A DNA stretch of 53,807 nt from CBFGTV01 sp965652145. GTDB taxonomy: Bacteria > Bacillota > Clostridia > Peptostreptococcales > Natronincolaceae. This document shows positions 34,575-41,651 of the stretch, in pieces (within the stretch, counting starts at the first letter, position 1; each line of letters begins with the position of its first letter). The translations under genes were made by a program, and so were the position numbers. Where the stretch lies: the NCBI GenBank assembly GCA_965652145.1, contig CBFGTV010000016.1, forward strand, positions 1-53,807, given 5' to 3'. The notes beneath the pieces are model-generated. The model did no database searches and was not told the DNA's origin. It worked only from the letters and a program-made list of their open reading frames with translations.

Positions 34575-35048
34575 CTAATATTTATTAATAATATCAGGGA
34601 TATCGGCCACCACTAGTCTACCGTATACGTCTTCGTTAACGGTTAGCACCGGCGCCAAACCACAGGCACCAATACATCGGGTGGCTTCTAATGAAAATTT
34701 ACCATCGGGTGAAGTTGCTCCCACCTTTGCCCCGGTCAGCTCACTGACCTTATTAATAATTGGCTGGGCATTTTTAACATAGCAGGCGGTTCCCAGACAG
34801 ACGCCAATAACATATTCGCCCCTGGGCTCCAATGTAAACTGAGAGTAGAAGGTTACGACCCCATAGATTTCACTTAAGGGAATTTTTAAACCCTCTGACA
34901 CTTTTTTCTGTACATTAAGGGGAATACAGCCAAATATTTTTTGGGCTTCATGTAATACCGGCATCAGAGCGCCCCTTTTGTTACGATTAAGCTCAATCGA
35001 TTCCTCCAATCTTTGAAAATTTTCTTCGGTAAAGATGTTCTTTGCCAT
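34575..35048 (-). CDS. hydC: NuoE/HydC-like [2Fe-2S] subunit of the hydrogenase complex
   Basis: A 157-residue NuoE-family protein nearly identical to 25326-25799, with four [2Fe-2S] cysteines in GVCLGTACYVKNA and ATRCIGACGLAPVL. It is the first gene of the operon and has AAGGAGGGAG before the ATG. The long upstream region (35049-35554) carries a Rex-like operator and another TTGTTAAT dyad. Confidence 0.94.
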   Translation of the reverse strand: MAKNIFTEENFQRLEESIELNRNKRGALMPVLHEAQKIFGCIPLNVQKKVSEGLKIPLSEIYGVVTFYSQFTLEPRGEYVIGVCLGTACYVKNAQPIINKVSELTGAKVGATSPDGKFSLEATRCIGACGLAPVLTVNEDVYGRLVVADIPDIINKY

Positions 35049-35297
35049 AAACTCCCTCCTTGTTTAATTCGCCCAACAAAGTTTTAACAGAAACTTGTTT
35101 CAATTGGGTCGAGCTTAATAAATGAAAACGATATCTAAGCATTAATTCGATAAATAATTATAAATTCCTTGATTTTTCAGAATTATTTTTATAAATTATA
35201 TCTATTAATATTTTTTATTATTTAAAACCCCCAAAGGCCCCTTTATCAGAGATATTTAATGATTTTTTTTCATCAACCTCCTCCTCAAATTAATCAC

Positions 35298-35315
35298 TTG
35301 TTAATTTTTTAACTT
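35298..35315. promoter_or_regulatory. Rex-like operator upstream of the hydrogenase operon
   Basis: TTGTTAA-TTTT-TTAACTT matches TTGTTAANNNNTTAACAA at 12 of 14 specified positions, the same quality as the site before the formate dehydrogenase operon. A TATAAT box lies about 100 nt closer to the gene (35200-35195, minus strand), so the site would be well upstream of that promoter unless another start is used. Confidence 0.55.
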
Positions 35316-35447
35316 TTCGAGACAAAAATAGACGGCTTTTGAGCATGGTGGCGTTTTTTATTCGTCATTTTACTACTCAAACCGTCAAAGGACTGTCATC
35401 TTACTACATCAATATTATATAGAATATAGCCATTGAATTCAATAGGT

Positions 35448-35492
35448 TTTGTTAATAAAATATCAACATACCCATTAATATTTATTAACAAA
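35448..35492. other. 12-bp dyad in the hydrogenase upstream region
   Basis: TTTGTTAATAAA and TTTATTAACAAA are perfect 12-bp inverted arms separated by 21 nt. Each contains a TTGTTAA Rex half-site. Between this dyad and the operator at 35298 there is also a GACGG...CCGTC inverted repeat. No gene was found in 35049-35554. Confidence 0.45.
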
Positions 35493-35554
35493 CTTACTTC
35501 ATTTTCTTTAGCCAATATAGGATTTCAGCCAATTTGTAAGTATCTAATGCTAGT

Positions 35555-35584
35555 CTAAGGGGAGCCCTGACAGGCTCCCCTTAG
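35555..35584 (-). terminator. Hairpin downstream of glcK
   Basis: CTAAGGGGAGCC and GGCTCCCCTTAG form a perfect 12-bp stem with a 6-nt loop, 28 nt after the glcK stop. No U-tract follows, so it may act as an mRNA 3' stabiliser as well as a terminator. Confidence 0.6.
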
Positions 35585-35611
35585 CAAAAATTACCTTGTA
35601 TATTTGACTTT

Positions 35612-36574
35612 TTATTCCCGATTCATTCTTTCCCTGGCCAGCATAGCGCCTCCCACGATACCGGCATCATTCTCCATTTCTGCCACTACAATTTTAGCAA
35701 AGCGTTTTTTCCTTTTAAAGAATATATATTTATCTACTTCCTCATTTAATCGGTTAATTAGATCTGCCCCCGCCTTTGAAACACCGCCTCCAATGGCCAC
35801 AACCTCTGGGTCGAGGAGGGTAATTAAATTCCCTATGCCGATAGAGAGATACTTTACAAGACGGCTGACGGCCCTACTTGCTACTTCATCACCCAGTTTA
35901 GCCTCTTCAAATATGTATTTTGCTGACAGCTGATCCAGGTCACCGTTGATTCTATTCATTAAGCTGCTTTTATTCCCTTCGTTTATCAGCTTCTGTGCAT
36001 ATTTGATGAGGGCCGTGGCTGAGGCAAAGGTTTCAAGACATCCATTACTGCCGCAATTACAGTCATAGTCTGCCTCCCCTACGATCATATGGCCAAGCTC
36101 ACTGCCAATTCCATGACTGCCGCTATAGGCCTGACGATTAATAATTAACCCGCCGCCAATTCCCGTACCCACGGTAATTAACACACCATTTTCAGCCCCC
36201 CGCAGGGCACCCTTGGCGGCTTCGGCAATGCCTGCAACCGTTGCATCATTTTCAATAAAGACCGGCAGCCCCAGCATATCCCTTAACATCTCCCCCAAAG
36301 GTACCTCCTGCCAGTACAGATTAACAGCCGTATAGACAAGGCCATTGGGGTCACAGGGGCCAGGGATTCCCACACCTACTCCCTTTACCTCTTGATAGCT
36401 GCTTTTTGACTCATTAACCATTTCATTGATTAACTGTTGAATAGCCTTGGCCACCCCCCTCTCGCCTTCCTTCACCGGGGTTTTAACGCTCTTTTTTAAT
36501 AATAGTCCACCATCCCAGTCAAAAATGCCACCTTTAATTTCCGTTCCGCCCAAATCAATTCCAATTAATTTCAT
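35612..36574 (-). CDS. glcK: ROK family glucokinase
   Basis: A 320-residue sugar kinase. The ATP site LIGIDLGGTEIKGG is at the N-terminus. Substrate and catalytic residues fall in ENDATVAGIAEA. The ROK zinc motif CNCGSNGCLE and a C-terminal GGGVS are present. It probably phosphorylates glucose to glucose 6-phosphate, though ROK kinases also use other hexoses. The ATG at 36574 has GGGGG about 9 nt upstream; an in-frame start 21 nt further up is less likely. It ends the uvrC-hprK-glcK run. Confidence 0.88.
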   Translation of the reverse strand: MKLIGIDLGGTEIKGGIFDWDGGLLLKKSVKTPVKEGERGVAKAIQQLINEMVNESKSSYQEVKGVGVGIPGPCDPNGLVYTAVNLYWQEVPLGEMLRDMLGLPVFIENDATVAGIAEAAKGALRGAENGVLITVGTGIGGGLIINRQAYSGSHGIGSELGHMIVGEADYDCNCGSNGCLETFASATALIKYAQKLINEGNKSSLMNRINGDLDQLSAKYIFEEAKLGDEVASRAVSRLVKYLSIGIGNLITLLDPEVVAIGGGVSKAGADLINRLNEEVDKYIFFKRKKRFAKIVVAEMENDAGIVGGAMLARERMNRE

Positions 36575-36619
36575 TTCTGTTTCCCCCTTATTCATGTAAT
36601 CTAGGTAAGGCTACGGGTC

Positions 36620-37543
36620 TTAGCCTCGATCAGAAAGGTGGTTCATTAACCTTTCATTGAATTCCTTGGCGGCATGATAGCCCATTTCCTTTTGCCTGTA
36701 ATTTCGTGCAGCCACCTCAATTAAAAGGGCCACATTTCTGGCGGGCTTAACTGGAATCACCACCTCATTGACCTTCACTCCCAATATCTCCCGATAGGAA
36801 TCATCTAATCCCAGGCGATCGTAGCTTTTATTCGGGTCCCATTCCTCCAGACTGATGACCAGGTTTATCTGGGTCTGCTCCTTGATGGCCCCCACCCCAA
36901 AGAGGCTTTTAATATCCATAATACCAATTCCCCGAACCTCAATCATATGGCGAATCAGCTCTGGGGCTCCTCCCATCAACAGGTCATTACCAATACCTTT
37001 TATTTCAACAGAATCATCGGCCACCAATAGATGCCCTCGTTTGATCAGCTCAACAGCCGTCTCACTTTTTCCAATCCCACTTTTTCCAGTTATCAGAACC
37101 CCTACTCCGTAAATATCCATCAATACGCCATGGAGGGTGATGGTGGGAGCCAGCTTGTCTTCTAAATAGTTTACCAGTTTATTGGTTAGCTTGGTTGTGT
37201 TCAACCCGCTTCTTAAGATCTTTCGCTGGTATTTTTCCGCCGCCACCAGCAATTCATCATAAATCTCCAAATTTCTGCTGATAATTACACAGGGTATATC
37301 GTAGGAAAGGAGCTTATTGAATCGCTGCTGCCGGATATCGGGGTAGAGGGTACTTAAATAGCAGTGCTCTACCTTGCCAATGATTTGTATTCGCTCATAG
37401 GCGAAATAGTAGAAAAAGCCGGCCAGCTGAATCCCTGGGCGATTTAATTCCATCGTGGTAATATGGCGTATTTCAGTGCTAGGATGATTAATTTCCTCAA
37501 GCTGTAAATCTTCAATTAGATCTTTCACAGTTATATACTTCAT
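36620..37543 (-). CDS. hprK: HPr kinase/phosphorylase
   Basis: A 307-residue bifunctional enzyme that phosphorylates HPr on Ser46 and removes the phosphate, controlling carbon catabolite repression. The C-terminal domain has the P-loop GKSGIGKSETAVELIKRGH, the LVADD catalytic segment and the HprK signature RGIGIMDIKSLFGVGAI. The N-terminal domain (about 1-130) is the usual less conserved part. It lies between uvrC and glcK, 26 nt after uvrC, which fits a sugar-metabolism role for its neighbour. Confidence 0.96.
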   Translation of the reverse strand: MKYITVKDLIEDLQLEEINHPSTEIRHITTMELNRPGIQLAGFFYYFAYERIQIIGKVEHCYLSTLYPDIRQQRFNKLLSYDIPCVIISRNLEIYDELLVAAEKYQRKILRSGLNTTKLTNKLVNYLEDKLAPTITLHGVLMDIYGVGVLITGKSGIGKSETAVELIKRGHLLVADDSVEIKGIGNDLLMGGAPELIRHMIEVRGIGIMDIKSLFGVGAIKEQTQINLVISLEEWDPNKSYDRLGLDDSYREILGVKVNEVVIPVKPARNVALLIEVAARNYRQKEMGYHAAKEFNERLMNHLSDRG

Positions 37544-37569
37544 AGTACCTCCCAGAACATTTTGTTTAT

Positions 37570-39462
37570 TTATTTTTTGTTTCCGTCTTGATGATTTTCT
37601 TCATTAAAGTAGGCTTGAATGTCTTCGGCTAGGGCCCGGGTAATGCCCTTTACCTCCATTAAGGCTTCAATTGAAGCCTCTTTAATTCCCTTTATATTTT
37701 TAAAGTGTTTCATCAAGGCCTTTCGCTTTGCTTCACCAATTCCCTTGATATTTTCCAGCTCTGATTGGAGCATATCCTTTTTCCGCAGGGTTTTATGATA
37801 GGATAGGGCAAATCGGTGTACCTCCTCCTGAATTTTATAAATCAAGCGAAAGAGGGGAGTATTTTTAGGTAATATGATTTCCTGCCCCTCATAGGCCAGG
37901 CCCCGGGTCTTATGCTTATCGTCCTTAATCATACCGCATACGGGAATATCCAGTGAAAGGGCTGCCAATGCCTTCTTCACACTGGTAACCTGACCAAAGC
38001 CTCCATCTACCAGGATTAAATCCGGAAAGATTGAAAACTTTCCTTCCTGTAATGTCATGGCTCCTTCTATAATCTCCTGGGTTTCCCTGATTCCCCTTGT
38101 AAAGCGCCTTGTTAAGATTTCTTCCAAACTGCCGTAGTCGTCGGGGCCTGTAACTGTTTTAATTTTAAAACGACGATAGCTTTTATTGTTGGGCTTCCCC
38201 CCTTCAAAGACAATCATCGAGCCCACCGACTGTAGACCCTGGATATTGGAAATATCATAGGATTCAATCCGATTAGGAAATTCCTCTAAATTCAGCAGGG
38301 CCTGCAATTCCTTCAGCTCCTCAGTTCTTTCCTGGGGTTTGGCCCGTTGAATCGTTTCGGTTTGATTAAGAACCGTTTGGGCATTTTTTTGAACCATTTC
38401 CAGTAGTCTCCTTTTATCCCCCCGAACCGGTACCTTTAATTCAACCTTACTGCCCCTTTTACCGGAAAGCCATTGCTCTAATACAGGGGCCTCCTCCAGC
38501 TGATGCTCCAGTAGAATTTCCTTTGGCACATGGGTATTTTCGCCATAATACTGCTTCACAAAGGCCGTCAGGGCCTCTTCCCTTGTTTCCTCTTCGTTTC
38601 GGTCTATGGTGAATTTTTCTTGATGAATCAACTTACCTTCCCGGATAAAAAATACAATGACCAGAAAATAATGATCTGCCTCGGCCAGGGCGATGACGTC
38701 CTGATCTACCCGCTGATCGGTCACTATTTTTTGTTTTTCCAGGGTGCTTTCCAGGGCCCATAGCTGGTTGCGATACCGGGCCGCCTCCTCGAAATTCATA
38801 TTGGCTGATGCTTCCTTCATTTTCTCCTGAATTTTCTTAATTAATTCAGCTTCCTTGCCATTCAAAATCATGATGATTTCCTGTATCATTTGATTATATT
38901 CTTCTTTTCCTTCAGGCCCCCTGCATGGACCCATACATTTTTTGATATGATAATTAAGGCAGGGCCTTTCTCCCCGTTCAATCATTTTTTCGATGTTTTT
39001 GTTGCAGCTTCTGATGGGATAAAGCTGATGAATAATGTTGATGGTCTCATTAAGGGCCCCCACATTGGTATAGGGTCCAAAATACTTGCTTTTATCCTTT
39101 ACAACCCGGCGGGTTTTAATAATTCGGGGATAGCTTTCCCCCAGGGTAACCTTTATATAAGGGTAGGTTTTATCATCCCGTAATAGAACATTATATTTAG
39201 GACGGTGCTTTTTAATTAAATTACATTCTAAAATCAGTGCCTCCAGCTCGCTGTCGGTGACAATATACTCAAAGGAGGTAATATGGGCCACCATAGCCCT
39301 TACCTTGGGAGGCTGATTCCTTGAGGATTGAAAATACTGTCTTACTCGATTTTTTAAGGAAATGGCCTTCCCTACATAGATAATTTCCTGCTCTATATTT
39401 TTCATTAAATAAACGCCAGGTCGATCTGGCAGTATTTTTAACTGTTCCTTTAAATCAAACAA
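37570..39462 (-). CDS. uvrC: Excinuclease ABC subunit C
   Basis: A 630-residue endonuclease that makes both incisions in nucleotide excision repair. It has an N-terminal GIY-YIG nuclease domain (GVYLMKN...IIYVGKA...KNRVRQYF), a Cys-rich CPGPC-like region (CMGPC), a UVR motif (MNFEEAARYRNQL), an RNase H-like domain with ESYDISNIQG and LILVDGG, and two C-terminal helix-hairpin-helix motifs. The start is TTG with GGAGG about 10 nt upstream; no ATG fits. uvrA and uvrB lie 2-7 kb away as a separate unit. Confidence 0.96.
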   Translation of the reverse strand: MFDLKEQLKILPDRPGVYLMKNIEQEIIYVGKAISLKNRVRQYFQSSRNQPPKVRAMVAHITSFEYIVTDSELEALILECNLIKKHRPKYNVLLRDDKTYPYIKVTLGESYPRIIKTRRVVKDKSKYFGPYTNVGALNETINIIHQLYPIRSCNKNIEKMIERGERPCLNYHIKKCMGPCRGPEGKEEYNQMIQEIIMILNGKEAELIKKIQEKMKEASANMNFEEAARYRNQLWALESTLEKQKIVTDQRVDQDVIALAEADHYFLVIVFFIREGKLIHQEKFTIDRNEEETREEALTAFVKQYYGENTHVPKEILLEHQLEEAPVLEQWLSGKRGSKVELKVPVRGDKRRLLEMVQKNAQTVLNQTETIQRAKPQERTEELKELQALLNLEEFPNRIESYDISNIQGLQSVGSMIVFEGGKPNNKSYRRFKIKTVTGPDDYGSLEEILTRRFTRGIRETQEIIEGAMTLQEGKFSIFPDLILVDGGFGQVTSVKKALAALSLDIPVCGMIKDDKHKTRGLAYEGQEIILPKNTPLFRLIYKIQEEVHRFALSYHKTLRKKDMLQSELENIKGIGEAKRKALMKHFKNIKGIKEASIEALMEVKGITRALAEDIQAYFNEENHQDGNKK

Positions 39463-39488
39463 AGCCTAATTCCTCCTTGGAATTTCTA

Positions 39489-39517
39489 TTGATGTTTTTT
39501 TATTAATTCGATACAAT
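39489..39517 (+). promoter_or_regulatory. Sigma-A promoter of the membrane protein gene
   Basis: TTGATG (39489-39494) and TACAAT (39512-39517) are separated by exactly 17 bp, about 38 nt upstream of the start at 39556. Confidence 0.65.
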
Positions 39518-39555
39518 AGCATAAAAATATAAATGATAGATTTGAGGAGGTTCCT

Positions 39556-40254
39556 ATGTCTAGTACCCACCGCACCCTACAATTTCTTTTATCTTCACTG
39601 GTTTTATTTTGGGTTTATCCCCTTATTTATAAGCTCGTGTATTTGTTATTCCAGGGTTTGCTCCAGGGGATTGTCTCTCCATCAGTCATTAATGAATTGG
39701 TGGCTGGTATAGTTTTAATCCTTTGCCTGGTTTTTCTTGGCACCCTTCAAGGCCTTTTGAAATTCCTTTCGCTAAGGCGTTATCGAAGGTTAAATTCCAT
39801 ACTTTTTCTACCCCTTAAGGGATTTTCTATTTCTGACCAGGCTATCTATTATATTGTACCATTAATTATATATATTTTACCATTATTCCGTCGCCCTTAC
39901 GTCAATGAAATCATTGCCATCAAGCTGATTTTTTTTATCATTGCAATGACAGCCCTCTGGTTATGGCTCAGGCTTTCAAAGGGACTACTGGGCTGTTATT
40001 TTTTACCTGAGGGTCTATTGGTAACGGGCTTTGATGTACGACTGGATTTACCTATACAGCCTCTACAGCAAAATGCCTCTGGTTTTTATCCCTATGAAAA
40101 GCTTAAAGAATATCAATTGTCTGATCATGTTCTGATCTTCAAGCTGCCCTTCGATACGGCTTCTTTGGTGCTAAGCTGTAAGGATGCTGAAATTTCGGAA
40201 ATTATTGAGTTTTTAAAGCTGATGAAGGTTCCAGGAACATCCAATCATAACTGA
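39556..40254 (+). CDS. Predicted membrane protein of unknown function
   Basis: A 232-residue protein I do not recognise. It has four or five hydrophobic helices (about 8-32, 42-68, 92-112, 118-138) with short basic loops such as SLRRYRRLN. A soluble C-terminal part of about 90 residues (YFLPEGLLVTGFDVRLDLP... to the end) looks like a small beta-rich domain on the cytoplasmic side. GAGGAGG is well placed before the ATG. It runs divergently from uvrC and is followed by a stalk-type secreted protein in the same direction, so the two may share an envelope role. Confidence 0.8.
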   Translation: MSSTHRTLQFLLSSLVLFWVYPLIYKLVYLLFQGLLQGIVSPSVINELVAGIVLILCLVFLGTLQGLLKFLSLRRYRRLNSILFLPLKGFSISDQAIYYIVPLIIYILPLFRRPYVNEIIAIKLIFFIIAMTALWLWLRLSKGLLGCYFLPEGLLVTGFDVRLDLPIQPLQQNASGFYPYEKLKEYQLSDHVLIFKLPFDTASLVLSCKDAEISEIIEFLKLMKVPGTSNHN

Positions 40255-40323
40255 ATACATAGGGTATATTTTTAAGTAAATTGACAATACTCCAAAGGTA
40301 TATTGATATCGGAGGAGATGAAT

Positions 40324-40878
40324 ATGGTGAAGAAATTATTGACTTACCCCCTGGTTCTGTCGTTATTAGCCCTTACTTCCATGGCCTGGGGCGCAGGCTA
40401 TTATCAGGAAATTAAAGTTACCTTCCCGGAAACCCGGCTATATTATGAGAGTGCCCCTGTTTCCTTTAAGCACCCCCCTTTTTTATACCATAACACCCTT
40501 TACGTACCCCTCAGGGAATTGTCTGATACGCTGGGTATGGAGCTGATTTGGAATGGTCAGGAAAACACCGTTCAACTGAAGGCCCCCGATGTGGCCAATA
40601 CCTTGGCCCCAGCCAATAGCCTTATAGGAGAGGATTTTGTCTATGGACAAATTATGAAGATAGATTATATTAATCGTTCAATAGACCTGGAACAACATCT
40701 GGACAATAACAGCAGGGAAATTTTTGAGGCCCTGACCATTGCAAAGGATGCAATTATTCTAATTGGCCGAAATCAACATTATATGCAGGTCTCTTTGGAG
40801 GATCTACGGGCGGGAGATGTGGCCGGAATAATAATTTCTGAAGAAAATACTGTAAGGGGCATCATTGTGGATTTATAA
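40324..40878 (+). CDS. Secreted copper-amine-oxidase-N/stalk-domain-like protein
   Basis: A 184-residue protein with a signal peptide (MVKKLL, then a hydrophobic core ending AWGA near residue 24). It has one copper amine oxidase N-terminal-like (stalk) repeat: LYVPLRELSDTLGMELIWNGQENTVQL. This domain occurs in many clostridial surface proteins and does not itself imply oxidase activity. The second half (about 100-184) has two beta-type segments (QIMKIDYINRSIDL; DLRAGDVAGIIISE) without a clear family. The ATG at 40324 has GGAGGA 7 nt upstream; the in-frame TTG before it has no such site. Confidence 0.75.
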   Translation: MVKKLLTYPLVLSLLALTSMAWGAGYYQEIKVTFPETRLYYESAPVSFKHPPFLYHNTLYVPLRELSDTLGMELIWNGQENTVQLKAPDVANTLAPANSLIGEDFVYGQIMKIDYINRSIDLEQHLDNNSREIFEALTIAKDAIILIGRNQHYMQVSLEDLRAGDVAGIIISEENTVRGIIVDL

Positions 40879-40895
40879 CGAGAATAATATAAGGA

Positions 40896-40971
40896 AGGTA
40901 GCAAGTGTGAAGCACCCCAAACATTAGAATTCTATCTAATATTTGAGGCACCCCACACTGCTACCTTCTTT
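40896..40971. terminator. Long shared hairpin terminator
   Basis: GAAGGTAGCA...GTGTG and CACAC...GCTACCTTC form the base of a roughly 70-nt hairpin with an inner AAACATTAGA/TCTAATATTT arm, then CTTTTAG on the plus strand. It ends the stalk protein gene and overlaps the PilZ stop codon. Confidence 0.7.
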
Positions 40972-41590
40972 TAGTTTGAATCTGCATTTTACTACAATAG
41001 GATGTAATCTTCTGAAGATCTGCCTCATCAATTCCTATGAACCCGCAGCCCAGCTCCCGAGTACCGTCGACGTAGTTTTCCGTGTTTCTTAAAACCTTTG
41101 CCGTCAATAGCAGCTTCGATCGGTCTAATTCTAATTCAAAGACAATAACGGTGCCCACAGGCAGCGACAGGGGCGTATTGATCAAAACCCCTCCGCCGCT
41201 AATATCCCTTACTACTCCTGGAAAAAACTTATGACTATCTATTTTCTCATCATTAAAGCCTACTAAATAGCAAACAATGGGAATTTCTGTTGAAACCCTT
41301 ATATACCTGCGTCGCTGTATTACTTTAATTTCCTCTTGATTGGGTTTTTGCAGCCAAAGCTGACTGCCATCCCCCTTCACAATCCAGGTTTCGAAAATGC
41401 AAGCCTTTGTTTCCTTGGGAATAATGCACCTTACCTGCCTCTTTTCCTTCTGGGCATACTCACCTTCAATCTCAATGGTCAGACATTCTTCATCAATTGA
41501 CTTTATTATGCCCCAAAATGAGAGGTATGGAGGAATTACATCAACTTCAAGCTTGATTGGCGAACCTTCCTCCAGGTATCCTATCGACAT
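40961..41590 (-). CDS. PilZ domain cyclic-di-GMP-binding protein (YcgR-like)
   Basis: A 209-residue protein. The N-terminal half resembles the YcgR flagellar-brake domain. The PilZ domain (about 98-205) has the c-di-GMP-binding residues in QRRRYIRVSTEIPI (RXXXR type) and VRDISGGGVLINT (D/NXSXXG). Such proteins bind c-di-GMP and slow flagella or alter secretion. It lies 61 nt after uvrA on the same strand, with its own AGGGAGGAG ribosome site. Together with the HD-GYP enzyme at 8444-9499 it indicates c-di-GMP control. Confidence 0.9.
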   Translation of the reverse strand: MSIGYLEEGSPIKLEVDVIPPYLSFWGIIKSIDEECLTIEIEGEYAQKEKRQVRCIIPKETKACIFETWIVKGDGSQLWLQKPNQEEIKVIQRRRYIRVSTEIPIVCYLVGFNDEKIDSHKFFPGVVRDISGGGVLINTPLSLPVGTVIVFELELDRSKLLLTAKVLRNTENYVDGTRELGCGFIGIDEADLQKITSYCSKMQIQTKRR

Positions 41591-41651
41591 AATATCTCCT
41601 CCCTTAGGAATCGAACTCTTCTTATATTTTATAAGACCTAAGGGGATTTTC

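Noticed and set aside
35256..35273. Five-codon frame behind a perfect GGAGGAGG site upstream of the hydrogenase operon
   Set aside because: Too short to support as a leader peptide without conservation; it lies before the likely promoter at 35195-35200.
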